Source: Phycisphaerae bacterium (lineage in GTDB: Bacteria; Planctomycetota; Phycisphaerae; UBA1845; PWPN01). From it: a stretch of DNA of 64,000 bases. The notes under the pieces were generated by a model. The model searched no databases and was not told the origin of the DNA. It saw nothing but the letters and a program-made list of their open reading frames with translations. The translations under genes were made by a program, and so were the position numbers. The DNA is taken from the NCBI GenBank assembly GCA_018003015.1, contig JAGNEZ010000001.1:140808-204807 (forward strand). The letters are read 5' to 3'. Below, in pieces: positions 1 through 9,044 of this stretch (the first letter of the stretch is position 1; each line of letters opens with the position of its first letter).

Positions 1-733
1 CCACGATGACGTCCGGGTCGGCCACCCACAACCCGGCGTGGGCATCGGACCAGTCGCCGATGTACAGCCGGTCCTCACCGTCCAGGGCCAGTCGGAGCGG
101 GCTGTTCGACGAGCTCGTACCCCAGTCAACCCCGCCGGTCAACGCGGTATCCCCCTGCCCCACGGCATCAGAGAAGTCGGCGTTCATCACGTAGACGCCG
201 TCGTTCATGGGCCGCAGGGCGACCGTCTTGGTGGCGTTGCCCTGCGATACGTAAATCCGTCCATAGTACGGACTCGCCGGGTTGGTGTTGACCGCCACAC
301 CCATCGGGACACCAAAGTTGTTCTGCACCGAATCCGTGCTGATCAGCGTCCACGCGGCGTAGCCGTCGTCCGCGGTGACAATGTCGACCTTGTAGTCGCC
401 GTCCGGCACCAGCTGGCCGAGATCATCCTTCTTGTCCCAGATGAAAACCTGCATGCCCTTGGCCTGGCTGACAATGGCCACGGTTCGCACCACCGTGCCG
501 TCACCCGCCCGGCGAATCTTGACGGTCACACCGGGGTTGACCCCGTCGCCGTCGGCGTTCTCGTTGAGCACGTAGCGGATGGCCACCGGATCGCAGGTCA
601 AAATGTTGAGATCGTCGTCCAGGACCTTGAGCCCGGACGGATAAACGTTGGCCCGGGCGGGCGCCGAAACCATGGCCGCACAGAGGGCTAAAACCATTGA
701 AAACAGGTATAAAGCTCTATAAAGAGTTACCAC
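1..733 (-). CDS. Exported FlgD-Ig / beta-propeller-like protein (partial, C-terminus beyond window)
   Basis: The frame is open from a GTG at 733 to the left edge of the window, so only about 244 N-terminal residues are visible. The start is chosen because AAGGAG lies seven bases upstream. The first ~28 residues form a signal peptide (hydrophobic stretch ending in APARA before NVYPSG). Residues ~45-105 look like a FlgD-type Ig-like domain (VKIRRAGDGTVVRTV, then VFIWDKKDDLGQLVPDGDY). After that come short repeats typical of an NHL/beta-propeller (GVPMGVAVN, GRIYVSQG, DGEDRLYIGDW). Likely secreted or surface located; no enzymatic motif is visible in the part present. Similar exported proteins are common in planctomycetes. 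The identity of the whole protein cannot be judged from this fragment. Confidence 0.7.
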   Translation of the reverse strand, partial: MVTLYRALYLFSMVLALCAAMVSAPARANVYPSGLKVLDDDLNILTCDPVAIRYVLNENADGDGVNPGVTVKIRRAGDGTVVRTVAIVSQAKGMQVFIWDKKDDLGQLVPDGDYKVDIVTADDGYAAWTLISTDSVQNNFGVPMGVAVNTNPASPYYGRIYVSQGNATKTVALRPMNDGVYVMNADFSDAVGQGDTALTGGVDWGTSSSNSPLRLALDGEDRLYIGDWSDAHAGLWVADPDVIV

Positions 734-942
734 GGCGGTGCTCCTTTCCAGCTCGAGAGATGCCCGGATGTGTCCACACGGTGGGCACGGCCGGCTTCCC
801 TCGAAGCCTCCCGACCACGGGTCGATCCGGTCCCTTCAGTGTAGTGGGACCGGCGCGGCGGGTCAACGCAAAACGCCCGCCCCGCGCCCGGAAGAACGCG
901 TCCCCGGGAAACCGCATCCCGGCCTTGCCCCCCGGCAACGGC
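734..942. other. Intergenic region, no gene seen
   Basis: GC-rich spacer between the end of cysA and the start of the exported protein gene, both on the minus strand. It must hold the promoter of the exported protein, but I could not pick out a convincing -35/-10 pair or a terminator hairpin with a T-run. Confidence 0.4.
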
Positions 943-2028
943 TCAGGCCGGGACGCCCGCCGACTGGTTGTCCACGAACACGTTGATCTCCCGCGGAGTG
1001 ACGAAGACCGTCTGGCTGACCGCCAAGCCGAGTTCCCGGTAGCGGTCGTGGGGAAGCTCGACATGAACGCTCTGGCCGGTGTCGGAGAGGAGTTCGATCT
1101 TGACCTGCGGGGCGGCGGCGTTGATATGCAGGATAGTGGCTCGGAAGCCGGGCTTGCCTCCGGCCTCCAGGGCGAGGTCGAAATGATAGGGCCGAACCAG
1201 ACCTCGTGCCGGCAGAACAACGTCGGTCGGGCTGTCGGAGTACTCCACCTCCAGCGGCCCGAAAATGGCCTTGTCGCCCTCGATCCGACCGTGAAAGATG
1301 TTGACGTGACCGAGAAACTCAATGACGAACTCGCTGCACGGGCGGTGAAAGACCTCTTCCGGTGTACCGGTCTGTTCGATGCGGCCCTCGTTCATGATCA
1401 CCACGCGATCGGCAACCTCGAGGGCCTCCTCCTGGTCGTGAGTGACGAACACACTGGTCACATGCAACTCGTCGTGCAGGCGGCGCAGCCAGCGGCGGAG
1501 TTCCTCCCGGATCCGGGCGTCCAGAGCCCCGAACGGCTCGTCCAGCAGCAGGAGCTTGGGCTCGATGGCCAGGGCCCGGGCCAGGGCGACTCGCTGGCGC
1601 TGGCCGCCGGACAACTGCCCGGGGTATCGGTCGGCCAACCAATCGAGCTGCACCAGCCTGAGCAGCCGCATCACCCGCTGGCGAATCTCAGTCTTGCTCG
1701 GCCGCTGCCGGGCAGGTCGAACCCGCAGCCCAAAGGCCACGTTCTCGAAGACCGTCATGTGCCGGAAGAGGGCATAGTGCTGGAACACGAAGCCGACCTG
1801 CCGCGAACCCGCGTGACTGACGGTCACATCCTCGCCGTTGAGCAGGATCAGCCCCTCGCCGGGATCGGGAACTTCGAGACCGGCGATGATTCTCAGCAGC
1901 GTGGTCTTGCCCGAGCCGGACGGCCCGAGCAAGGCGACCAGTTCGCCGGTCCTGACTTCCAGGCTGACATGCTTGAGCGCCCCGAAGTCACCGAAGTGCT
2001 TGGTCACGTTGCGAACTTCAATACTCAT
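943..2028 (-). CDS. cysA: Sulfate/thiosulfate ABC transporter ATP-binding protein CysA
   Basis: 361 residues, the usual size for CysA. The nucleotide-binding domain has Walker A (GPSGSGKTT), signature ([15 protein letters not shown]), Walker B ([12 protein letters not shown]) and switch histidine (VTHDQEEAL) in order, followed by a C-terminal TOBE-type regulatory domain from about residue 240. It energises sulfate import at the cytoplasmic membrane together with CysT and CysW. Its ATG overlaps the end of cysW by 11 bases, so the two are probably translationally coupled. It is the last gene of the sbp-cysT-cysW-cysA operon. The gene set (Sbp-type binding protein, two different permeases, CysA) supports sulfate or thiosulfate over molybdate. 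Confidence 0.93.
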   Translation of the reverse strand: MSIEVRNVTKHFGDFGALKHVSLEVRTGELVALLGPSGSGKTTLLRIIAGLEVPDPGEGLILLNGEDVTVSHAGSRQVGFVFQHYALFRHMTVFENVAFGLRVRPARQRPSKTEIRQRVMRLLRLVQLDWLADRYPGQLSGGQRQRVALARALAIEPKLLLLDEPFGALDARIREELRRWLRRLHDELHVTSVFVTHDQEEALEVADRVVIMNEGRIEQTGTPEEVFHRPCSEFVIEFLGHVNIFHGRIEGDKAIFGPLEVEYSDSPTDVVLPARGLVRPYHFDLALEAGGKPGFRATILHINAAAPQVKIELLSDTGQSVHVELPHDRYRELGLAVSQTVFVTPREINVFVDNQSAGVPA

Positions 2029-2935
2029 GGCTCGGCCCTCGCTCGGCTGATTCCTGGGCCAGCTGCTGCTTGAACCGCCACTCCGCGAGGCTCTTGAGCG
2101 CCAGGGTCACCAGAGCCAGACAGGCCAGGAGTGACGCCACGGCGAAGGCCCCGACAAAGTTGTACTCGTTGTAGAGGATCTCTACGTGCAGAGGCATGGT
2201 GTTGGTGACGCCCCGAACGTGCCCGGAGACGACCGAGACCGCCCCGAACTCGCCCATCGCCCGGGCGTTGCACAGAATGACGCCGTACAGCAGCCCCCAC
2301 TTGATGTTCGGCAGGGTCACCCGGAAGAAGGTCTGCCACCCGCTGGCCCCCAGCGAGACCGCCGCCTCTTCCTCCTCCGTGCCCTGAGCCTGCATCAACG
2401 GGATCAGCTCGCGGGCGACGAAGGGAAAGGTCACGAACACCGTGGCCAGGATGATCCCGGGCACGGCGAAGATGATCTCCACGTTGTGCCGGGCCAGCCA
2501 GGGGCCAAAGTAACCCTGCATGCCGAAGAGAATCACGTAGATCACCCCGGACACCACCGGCGAAACCGCAAACGGGAGATCAATCAGCGTAATCAGCACG
2601 CTTTTGCCGACGAACTCGAACTTGGCGATGGCCCAGCTGGCGGCCACCCCGAAGACCAGATTCAGGGGCACGGCAATGGCCGCGGTCAGCAGGGTCAGCC
2701 GGATGGCGGCCAGGGCATCCGCGTGGGCCAGGGCACCGAAATATGCGTGGACACCCTTGGCCAGAGCCTGGCTGAAAACCGCGGCCAGGGGGACGAGCAG
2801 GAAAAGCCCGACGAAACCCATGGCAATACTGGTGAGCAGCACCCGGACCCAGAGCGGCTCCGTCGTCGCCCGGTCAGGGAGCTGAGTCGGTCTCATCGCG
2901 TTGGCGAGTTGTCCGATCTGCACGCTTCGCTCCAC
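2018..2935 (-). CDS. cysW: Sulfate ABC transporter permease CysW
   Basis: About 305 residues with six predicted membrane spans and the binding-protein-dependent permease signature ([16 protein letters not shown], the EAA loop that docks on CysA). Partner of CysT in the heterodimeric sulfate channel. The open frame starts at a GTG at 2935; an alternative ATG at 2896 would remove 13 residues and neither has a strong ribosome binding site. It begins 19 bases after cysT and overlaps cysA at its end, as expected for one transcript. Confidence 0.9.
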   Translation of the reverse strand: MERSVQIGQLANAMRPTQLPDRATTEPLWVRVLLTSIAMGFVGLFLLVPLAAVFSQALAKGVHAYFGALAHADALAAIRLTLLTAAIAVPLNLVFGVAASWAIAKFEFVGKSVLITLIDLPFAVSPVVSGVIYVILFGMQGYFGPWLARHNVEIIFAVPGIILATVFVTFPFVARELIPLMQAQGTEEEEAAVSLGASGWQTFFRVTLPNIKWGLLYGVILCNARAMGEFGAVSVVSGHVRGVTNTMPLHVEILYNEYNFVGAFAVASLLACLALVTLALKSLAEWRFKQQLAQESAERGPSHEY

Positions 2936-2954
2936 CCGCGTCCGAGGACGCCGC

Positions 2955-3884
2955 CTAGTGCCCCTGCCCGGAATGCCGCCGAACGCTCCATCGCTGCAGG
3001 CCGTTAATTACTAAAAGGAGGCTAAAAGAAGCAAAGAGGATCAGTACCGCGATGGCCGTCGCCCCGGCGTAGTCAAACTGCTCGAGCTTCATGACGATCA
3101 GCAGGGGCACGATTTCGGTCTTCATCGGCATGTTGCCGGAAATGAAGATGATCGACCCGTACTCGCCCAGGGCCCGGGCCAGGGCGAGGGTGTAGCCGGT
3201 CAGCAGGGCCGGCCAGAGTTCGGGGAGGATCACCCGCCAGAGGGTCTGCCAGCGGCGAGCCCCCAGGCTGGCGGCCGCCTCCTCAAGCTCCGGTTCGAGG
3301 TCTTCCAACAACGGCTCGATGGTTCGCACCACGAACGGCAAGCTCACGAAGGTCATCGCCACGATGACGCCGAGCGGGGCGAAGGCGACCTTGATACCGA
3401 CCGCTTCCAGGAAATGCCCCAGGACACCGTTGCGGGAGTACACCGCGGTCAAGGCGATGCCGGCCACCGCCGTCGGCAGGGCAAACGGCAGATCGATCAG
3501 CGCGTCCACCAGCCGCCGGCCGGGGAAACGATAACGCACCAGCACCCAGGCCACGATCAAGCCGAAAACCAGGTTGACCGTGGCCGAGATCGCCGCGGCT
3601 CCGAAGCTCAGGCGAAACGCGGCCAGCACGCGGGAATCGGTGACCGTTTCCCAGAAGGAGCTCCAACCCGCGGTCGAGGTCTTCAGGAACAGCCCGGCCA
3701 ACGGAATGAGCACGATGAGGCTGAGGTAGGCGATGGTGAATCCCAGGGTCAGGCCGAAACCCGGCAGCACGCTTCGCTGCTTGAGCGTCGGCCAGGAGGA
3801 GCAGGAGGCGATGCCAGGTCCGTCGGGCCAGGGCGCTCCTCCCGTCATGCCAACGGTCCCGACAGCTCCGCCTTCACCGTTCAC
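2955..3884 (-). CDS. cysT: Sulfate ABC transporter permease CysT (CysU)
   Basis: Six-span permease with EAA loop ([19 protein letters not shown]). Residues ~35-60 start the first span ([20 protein letters not shown]). The frame extends upstream into sbp, but the start is set at a GTG at 3884, ten bases after the sbp stop and preceded by TGAGG. An ATG at 3848 is a possible alternative. From either start the protein is about 20-30 residues longer at the N-terminus than typical CysT; this extension is rich in P, G and S and may be partly untranslated. Second gene of the sulfate uptake operon. Confidence 0.87.
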   Translation of the reverse strand: MNGEGGAVGTVGMTGGAPWPDGPGIASCSSWPTLKQRSVLPGFGLTLGFTIAYLSLIVLIPLAGLFLKTSTAGWSSFWETVTDSRVLAAFRLSFGAAAISATVNLVFGLIVAWVLVRYRFPGRRLVDALIDLPFALPTAVAGIALTAVYSRNGVLGHFLEAVGIKVAFAPLGVIVAMTFVSLPFVVRTIEPLLEDLEPELEEAAASLGARRWQTLWRVILPELWPALLTGYTLALARALGEYGSIIFISGNMPMKTEIVPLLIVMKLEQFDYAGATAIAVLILFASFSLLLVINGLQRWSVRRHSGQGH

Positions 3885-3894
3885 GTTTCGGGCC

Positions 3895-4950
3895 TCACTT
3901 GGACGGCTGATAGATCTGGTCGAAGATGCCCTTGTCCGCGAAGTGGATTCTCTGTGCCTCCGCCCACCCGCCGAAATCACCGTCGATGGTCAGCAGGGTG
4001 AGGCTGGGGAATCGACTGGCGTACTTCTCGGCCACGGCCTTGTCCCGCGGGCGGTAGTAGTGCTTCGCGGCGATCTCCTGGCCCTCAGTCGAATACAGGT
4101 ACTCGAGATAAGCCTTGGCCACTTCCGCCGTGCCATGGCGCTCGATGTTCTTGTCCACGAAGGCCACCGGCGGCTCGGCCAGGATGCTGATCGACGGGGT
4201 CACCAACTCGACCTTGTCCTTGCCCAGTTCATCGATGGCCAGGAAGGCTTCATTCTCCCAGGTGATGAGCACATCGCCGATCTCCCGTTGCACGAAAGTG
4301 GTGGTCGAACCGCGGGCCCCGGAGTCGAGCACCGGCACGTTCTTGAAGATCCGAGAGACGAGTTCGCGGGCCCTGGCCTCGTTACCACCCGGCTGCCGGA
4401 GTGCGTAGCCCCAGGCGGCCAGGTAGTTCCACCGGGCCCCGCCCGAGGTCTTGGGGTTGGGGGTGATGACCGAGATCCCCTCCTTCGCGAGGTCATCCCA
4501 GTCCTTGATGCCCCTGGGGTTGCCCTTGCGTACCAGGAAAACGACCGTGGAGGTGTAAGGGCAGCTATTGTCCGGGAGTCGTTTCTGCCAACCGGCGGGC
4601 AGGAGCCTCGCCCGAGCGGCGATCTCATCGATGTCGTAGGCCAGAGCCAGCGTGACCACGTCGGCCTGCTGGCCATCGATGACCGCCCGAGCCTGCTTAC
4701 CCGACCCCCCGTGCGACTGGCGCAGGGCGACCGTCTGGCCGGTCTTGGCCTTCCACATGCGGGTGAAGGCCCCGTTGAACTCCTGGTAGAGCTCTCGGGT
4801 GGGGTCATAGGACACGTTCAGGAGGACCGCTTCCCCGGCAGCCGGTCCGGGTTGACTGGCGGCCGGCTCGGCGTTGTCGTCGCAACCGGCGAGGGTGCCT
4901 GCCACCACGGCCCAGAAGGCCAAAGCAATGTACCCTCTTCCGATCGACAT
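3895..4950 (-). CDS. sbp: Sulfate-binding lipoprotein Sbp/CysP
   Basis: 351 residues. The N-terminus is a lipoprotein signal (hydrophobic stretch then LAGC, lipidated Cys at ~22), so the protein is tethered on the outer face of the cytoplasmic membrane or in the periplasm. The mature part carries Sbp-family hallmarks: [30 protein letters not shown] and [13 protein letters not shown] near the start, then [18 protein letters not shown] in the middle. It captures sulfate (or thiosulfate) and delivers it to CysTWA. The ATG at 4950 follows AAGGAG by seven bases. First gene of the operon; the upstream region has a sigma-54-type promoter signature on this strand. Confidence 0.92.
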   Translation of the reverse strand: MSIGRGYIALAFWAVVAGTLAGCDDNAEPAASQPGPAAGEAVLLNVSYDPTRELYQEFNGAFTRMWKAKTGQTVALRQSHGGSGKQARAVIDGQQADVVTLALAYDIDEIAARARLLPAGWQKRLPDNSCPYTSTVVFLVRKGNPRGIKDWDDLAKEGISVITPNPKTSGGARWNYLAAWGYALRQPGGNEARARELVSRIFKNVPVLDSGARGSTTTFVQREIGDVLITWENEAFLAIDELGKDKVELVTPSISILAEPPVAFVDKNIERHGTAEVAKAYLEYLYSTEGQEIAAKHYYRPRDKAVAEKYASRFPSLTLLTIDGDFGGWAEAQRIHFADKGIFDQIYQPSK

Positions 4951-5033
4951 TCATCGACTCCTTAGGCCACAGGGCGGGCATCAGGACCAGGGTCTCGCCG
5001 CGCCGGGGCGTACTCGTCTGGTCGTCGGGCATA

Positions 5034-5055
5034 TGGCACTGCAATTGCCATACCA
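5034..5055. promoter_or_regulatory. Overlapping, nearly palindromic sigma-54 (-24/-12) promoter signatures on both strands
   Basis: Plus strand 5034-5048 reads TGGCAC-TGCAA-TTGC, an exact match to the sigma-54 consensus TGGCAC-N5-TTGC, pointing to the activator gene at 5199. Minus strand 5055-5041 reads TGGTAT-GGCAA-TTGC with the invariant GG and GC at the right spacing, pointing to sbp (start 4950). Both share the central GCAATTGC. The adjacent gene encodes a sigma-54-dependent activator, which strengthens the call. Function is inferred, not shown. Confidence 0.6.
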
Positions 5056-5157
5056 CGACGGCAGATGGCGATGTTATCGCAACCTAGGGGCAAACGCAAG
5101 AGGCAGAGTCGAGAGACGCCCTTGACAACTCCAGCTTATTTGATAGGTTGTGATGAT

Positions 5158-5180
5158 ATATGATAGATAATCAATCATAT
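5158..5180. promoter_or_regulatory. AT-rich inverted repeat, candidate activator binding site
   Basis: Perfect 7-bp arms ATATGAT (5158-5164) and ATCATAT (5174-5180) with a 9-base spacer, in an unusually AT-rich island of this GC-rich window. It lies about 125-150 bases upstream of the predicted minus-strand sigma-54 start (~5030), a typical enhancer distance, and 19 bases before the activator's ATG. A TATAAT (5178-5183) overlaps its right arm, so it could equally be an operator on a sigma-70 promoter of the activator gene. Confidence 0.45.
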
Positions 5181-5198
5181 AATATGGGATGATCTGCG

Positions 5199-6770
5199 AT
5201 GCGTAAGTTCATGCCGTTGTTGCTCGACATCTGGCGGGAAGCGTGTCGGCACATTGAGATTAGCGAGTCGGTCGATCGTATTACGCCGATACTTGCTCAG
5301 CGGGTGCCGGTGAATCGGGTGGTCGTCCGGCGGCTCGATTTGCAGCGATGCTGTGTGGAGACGGTGGCCGTCGGACAGGCCGTGTCGGACGCCGCTGCGG
5401 AGTCAACGCGGAGTGAGGGTACCAGCGAGCGGTTCGAGGGGGTTGTGAACTGGTGTCGGCGGGGCGAGGTGCTGCGTGGCCCGGTGGATGAGGTGGAGGG
5501 TCTTCTGCCGGGGCTGCTGCCGGCCGGACTGGAGGGCGAGGTTCTGGCCGGTGGGTTGCGGATTGACGCCGAGCCGGTTGGAGTTCTGATTCTGGTGGGT
5601 GGAACGGTAGGCATTTTCCGCGGCGAGCATGAGAGCATCATGCGGGCGCTGCTTGAGCCGTTTGCCATGTCGTTGGAGAACGACCACCAGCTTCGAGAGT
5701 TGACCCGTCTCCGGGAAGCCGCGGAAGCCGATCGCCGATCGCTTTTGTCCCGGCTGGGTCGCCAGGACATCAGTGACTCGGTGGTGGGCGCGGAGACCGG
5801 ACTTCGCGGCGTTTTGGAGCGGGTTGAGCTGGTCGCCCATTCGGACGTGCCGGTGCTGATCCTGGGCGAGACCGGTTCCGGCAAGGAGGTGGTTGCTCGG
5901 GCGATCCACAATCGGTCGCGGCGGACGGGTGGTCCGTTTCTGCGTGTAAACTGTGGAGCGTTGCCGCCGGAGCTGATCGACTCGGAGCTGTTCGGCCACG
6001 AGCGCGGCAGCTTCACGGGGGCGGTGGCCATGCGTAAGGGTTGGTTTGAGCGGGCCGACGGCGGGACGTTGTTCCTGGATGAGATGGGTGAACTGCCCGC
6101 CGCCGCGCAAGTTCGGCTGCTGCGTATTCTTCAGGACGGTTCTTACGAGCGGGTTGGCGGCCAGCGTCAGCTCCATGTTGATGTGCGGGTCGTGGCGGCC
6201 ACGAATCGTGACCTGCACCAGATGGTGGCCGACGGCCTGTTCCGTGAGGATCTCTGGTACCGGATTGCGGTATTTCCGATCCGCATTCCCCCGCTTCGCG
6301 AGCGGATCGAGGATATTCCCGCCCTGGCGGCCCATTTCGCGCTGCGGGCCGCCCAGCGGCTAGGGACGCCCTCGCTGGTACCCGCGCCCGAGGACAACAA
6401 TCTGCTGGTGGCGTATCCGTGGCCGGGGAATGTGCGTGAACTGGCCGCGGTGATCGAGCGAGCGGCGATCCTGGGGAACGGGCATCGGCTGGAAGTGGCC
6501 AAGGCGTTGGGCGTGGGGATGTCCCTGCCCTCGCCGCGGGCGGCCGTCGCCGGGGAGTCGGCCACACGATGGTCACATCGAGGGGAACTGGCCACGCTGG
6601 ACGCGGCCATGAAGACTCACATCGAGCAGGCCTTGCTTCGCACGCGGGGACGGATCGAAGGGCCGCATGGCGCCGCCCGTCTGCTAGACATCAATCCGCA
6701 CACGCTCCGGGCGCGCATGCGCAAACTCCAGGTCGACTGGAGCCACTTCAGGCCACTGGAAGCATCATAA
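5199..6770 (+). CDS. Sigma-54-dependent transcriptional activator (GAF-AAA+-Fis)
   Basis: 523 residues in the order of NorR/FhlA-type activators. Residues ~15-165 look like a GAF sensor domain. The AAA+ domain follows with Walker A GETGSGKE at 223-230, GSFTGA at 270-275 (the sigma-54 contact loop, with Ser instead of the usual Ala) and Walker B LFLDEMGE at 291-298. The C-terminal ~45 residues are a Fis-type helix-turn-helix (GAARLLDINPHTLRARMRKL). It should remodel sigma-54 RNA polymerase in response to a small-molecule signal. It is transcribed divergently from the sulfate transporter operon, whose promoter region has a -24/-12 signature, so it is the obvious candidate regulator (inference). 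The ATG has only a weak ribosome binding site. It ends ten bases from the convergent nth gene. Confidence 0.88.
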   Translation: MRKFMPLLLDIWREACRHIEISESVDRITPILAQRVPVNRVVVRRLDLQRCCVETVAVGQAVSDAAAESTRSEGTSERFEGVVNWCRRGEVLRGPVDEVEGLLPGLLPAGLEGEVLAGGLRIDAEPVGVLILVGGTVGIFRGEHESIMRALLEPFAMSLENDHQLRELTRLREAAEADRRSLLSRLGRQDISDSVVGAETGLRGVLERVELVAHSDVPVLILGETGSGKEVVARAIHNRSRRTGGPFLRVNCGALPPELIDSELFGHERGSFTGAVAMRKGWFERADGGTLFLDEMGELPAAAQVRLLRILQDGSYERVGGQRQLHVDVRVVAATNRDLHQMVADGLFREDLWYRIAVFPIRIPPLRERIEDIPALAAHFALRAAQRLGTPSLVPAPEDNNLLVAYPWPGNVRELAAVIERAAILGNGHRLEVAKALGVGMSLPSPRAAVAGESATRWSHRGELATLDAAMKTHIEQALLRTRGRIEGPHGAARLLDINPHTLRARMRKLQVDWSHFRPLEAS

Positions 6771-6780
6771 TCCAGAGGGT

Positions 6781-7539
6781 TTATGGCTCATCCAGGCCGG
6801 CGGACGGGCACAGCTTCGCCAGACCGCAAGCCCCGCAGTTCGGCTTGCGAGCCGAACAGACTCGACGTCCATGCCAGATCAGGGCATGGGATGTGTAGGT
6901 CCATTCCGCGCGGGGCAGAACCTGCATCAAGTCCTGCTCGATCTTGACGGCGTCCTTCTCATCTCTGCTCGACCAAGTCAGTCTTAAGCGATGGGCCAGC
7001 CGGCCAACGTGGGTATCGACGACCACGCCTTCCTCTTTGTGGAACCACGTGCCCAACACGACGTTGGCCGTCTTGCGGGCCACGCCGGGCAACTGGGTCA
7101 GCTCGTCCATGGTCTGGGGCACCTGGCCGCCGAACCGCTCGACGATTCTGCGGCAGGCCCCAATGATGCTCTTGGTCTTCTGCCGGAAGAAGCCGGTGGA
7201 GTGCACCACGCGTTCGATGTCGGCGGGATCGGCGGCGGCCAGCGTCTCCGCGTTGGGATAGGCGGCGAAGAGAACGGGCGTGACCTTGTTGACCATCTCG
7301 TCAGTGGACTGGGCTGAGAGGATCGTGGCGATGAGCAGCCGCAGGGCGGAGTCGTGCTGAAGGGCGCACTCGGCGTGCGGGTAGAGTTGCCTGAGGCGTT
7401 CGAGGATCTTGGCCGTCCGCTTTTTCCGAGCCTCGAGGCTCTCGGCCGTGTTGCCTCGCCCGAGGCTGGCCTTGCCCGACCGGGCCTTGACCTTGGAGGT
7501 TGGGGTTCGTTTGCGGCTTCGCGGAACCGATCGGCTCAT
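6781..7539 (-). CDS. nth: Endonuclease III (DNA glycosylase/AP lyase)
   Basis: 252 residues. Cuts DNA at oxidised pyrimidines in base excision repair. The helix-hairpin-helix is visible (LPGVARKTANVVLG, with the catalytic Lys), followed by VDTHVGRLAHRL containing the catalytic Asp. The C-terminus carries the [4Fe-4S] ligand pattern C-x6-C-x2-C-x5-C (CSARKPNCGACGLAKLC). The N-terminus has about 40 extra residues rich in R, K and S (SVPRSRKRTPTSKVKARSGK) compared with E. coli Nth, possibly a DNA-binding tail or a start placed too far upstream. Tail to tail with the sigma-54 activator gene, with no obvious terminator between them. Confidence 0.93.
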   Translation of the reverse strand: MSRSVPRSRKRTPTSKVKARSGKASLGRGNTAESLEARKKRTAKILERLRQLYPHAECALQHDSALRLLIATILSAQSTDEMVNKVTPVLFAAYPNAETLAAADPADIERVVHSTGFFRQKTKSIIGACRRIVERFGGQVPQTMDELTQLPGVARKTANVVLGTWFHKEEGVVVDTHVGRLAHRLRLTWSSRDEKDAVKIEQDLMQVLPRAEWTYTSHALIWHGRRVCSARKPNCGACGLAKLCPSAGLDEP

Positions 7540-8028
7540 CTTATCCTGCTCCTTGAGGCGATCCTGCCCTCATGAGGTTCCAACGTCCGCCGGGGCGACG
7601 CTTGGTGCGTCCGGTGCCTTGGCCGCCCGGCGAGTCCGCCCACCGCCCGGCGCGTGCCGCGGGATCATCCATTCGTATTCGGTGCTCCGAGCACTCTAGC
7701 AGGTCAAGGATTGGATTTCGAGGACCCCGGCGGGCAGATGTTGGGTGTCAGACCGGGCATCGGCCGCAGCGGCTCAGGCCGAGCTGCCTCCTGGGCTACC
7801 AGCTCCAACGGATGAAGTACAAAAGAGAGATGGACCTGGCACGGGGTAAGAACCACGTCCGATAAGCCCCCCGCGAGCACCGTCCGTTCTGTATTGCTTT
7901 TCCACGGAAACGCTTTAACGATTGTATTGAGAACCACTTACATTCACCGATCGTATTGCAGGTATGAAACGTGGTAGCCTGGGTTCGGAATGGGACGTCC
8001 GAATTGTACAACTTTTTTTGGAGAGCCC
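7540..8028. other. Long intergenic region between nth and the sigma factor gene
   Basis: About 490 bases with no frame I would call a gene. The first ~320 bases are GC-rich with no recognisable motif. From ~7880 the DNA turns AT-richer (CTTTTCCACGGAAACGCTTTAACGATTG region), which suggests regulatory sequence for the gene at 8123. No tRNA, riboswitch or CRISPR structure was seen. Confidence 0.4.
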
Positions 8029-8081
8029 TTGTAACCGTACCGAAATGGTGCTATATTTAATCGTACCAAAGTGGTCCTAGA
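8029..8081 (+). promoter_or_regulatory. Sigma-70-type promoter overlapped by two operator-like repeats
   Basis: -35 TTGTAA at 8029-8034, a 17-base spacer, then -10 TATATT at 8052-8057, upstream of the sigma factor gene. Two similar copies overlap it: CGTACCGAAATGGTGCTATA (8036-8055) and CGTACCAAAGTGGTCCTAGA (8062-8081), 26 bases apart. Each contains a small dyad ACC-N5-GGT. The first fills the -35/-10 spacer and the second covers the expected start site, the arrangement expected of tandem repressor operators. Confidence 0.5.
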
Positions 8082-8122
8082 TTCTTGAGGACTGAGCTGT
8101 CTTGAAAGGTACAGGCGAGACT

Positions 8123-8941
8123 ATGGTACACACGAAAGCCCCAGCCAAGAGTGCGTCGGGTCGTCATCCGGGGTCGAACGAACCCGAGGCTCGACCTCTG
8201 TGGTATGCCGCGAACGCGATGATTCGCACCAAGGCCGCTTGCGAAGACACGATCCGGTTGGCGGATCGAATTTGTTCGACGGAGTTGGGTCCGGTCCCGG
8301 ACGAGCAGGAGTTGTTCATTGCCCTCCACACTGCGGCCTATCAAGCCTCTCGACCGGTGAACCAGCGTCGTTCGGCCAGGTTGGAGCGCGAGGCCTGGAC
8401 TGAGCGATGGGAGGCCATCCGGGAGTTCATCGTTGAGCAGAACCTGGGGCTGGTTTATTCGATGATTGGGCGATTCGGTTCCCGGCACATGGACGAGGAC
8501 GATCTTCAGAGCGAGGCCATGTTTGCCCTATCGAGGGCGGTGGACCGCTTCAATCCGTGGCGGGGGTACAAGTTCAGCACCTACGCGTGCAACGTCATTG
8601 CCCGGGCGCTGATGCGTCGGGGGAAGCAGGAGACTCACTACCGGCGGCTGTTCCCCGTTCAGCACGATCTGAGTTTCGAGCGGCCGGAAGGCATGCCCGA
8701 CCTTGACGCGGGGTTGTACGTCGAGCGGTTGCAGCGCGTTCTGGACAGGAATTTGGGTGAGCTGACCGACCTGGAAACGCAGATTCTCTCGCATCGTTTC
8801 CCGCCGGAAGAGGAGTCGCGACTGACGTTTCAAGAGATCGGGGAAGTGATCGGTTTGAGCAAGGAGCGTGTCCGGCAGATTCAGAACATCGCCCTGATCA
8901 AGCTGCGGGGCGTACTGGATCTAGATCCGGTGCTGCAATAA
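8123..8941 (+). CDS. Sigma-70 family RNA polymerase sigma factor
   Basis: About 272 residues from the ATG at 8123 (a TTG at 8102 would add seven). Region 2 is clear: LVYSMIGRFGSRHMDEDDLQSEAMFALSRAVDRFNPWRGYKFSTYACNVIARAL spans the core-binding and -10 recognition helices. Region 4 closes the protein (TFQEIGEVIGLSKERVRQIQNIALIKLR). There is an N-terminal segment of about 100 residues with no 1.1-type acidic region. The protein is longer than ECF sigmas and shorter than RpoD, so it is probably an alternative group 3-like sigma factor. No anti-sigma gene is adjacent. Its promoter carries tandem operator-like repeats and a strong terminator follows the gene, so it is a stand-alone unit. Confidence 0.88.
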   Translation: MVHTKAPAKSASGRHPGSNEPEARPLWYAANAMIRTKAACEDTIRLADRICSTELGPVPDEQELFIALHTAAYQASRPVNQRRSARLEREAWTERWEAIREFIVEQNLGLVYSMIGRFGSRHMDEDDLQSEAMFALSRAVDRFNPWRGYKFSTYACNVIARALMRRGKQETHYRRLFPVQHDLSFERPEGMPDLDAGLYVERLQRVLDRNLGELTDLETQILSHRFPPEEESRLTFQEIGEVIGLSKERVRQIQNIALIKLRGVLDLDPVLQ

Positions 8942-9001
8942 ACGCCGGGATGGTCGGAGGGCGCGGGTTATGATCCGTGCCCGAAGCGGAGTTCCGGGGA
9001 G

Positions 9002-9044
9002 GAGTAGCGGGCGACCGAGGAGTTGGCCGCTACTCGCGGTTTTT
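9002..9044 (+). terminator. Rho-independent terminator after the sigma factor gene
   Basis: Perfect 9-bp stem GAGTAGCGG (9002-9010) / CCGCTACTC (9027-9035), a 16-base loop, then GCGG and five Ts (9040-9044). It lies about 60 bases after the sigma factor stop and just before the convergent priA stop. The T-run orientation fits termination on the plus strand only. Confidence 0.75.

Noticed and set aside
7572-7937. Short overlapping frames on both strands upstream of the sigma factor gene.
   Set aside because: No start context, and they fall in what looks like regulatory DNA.
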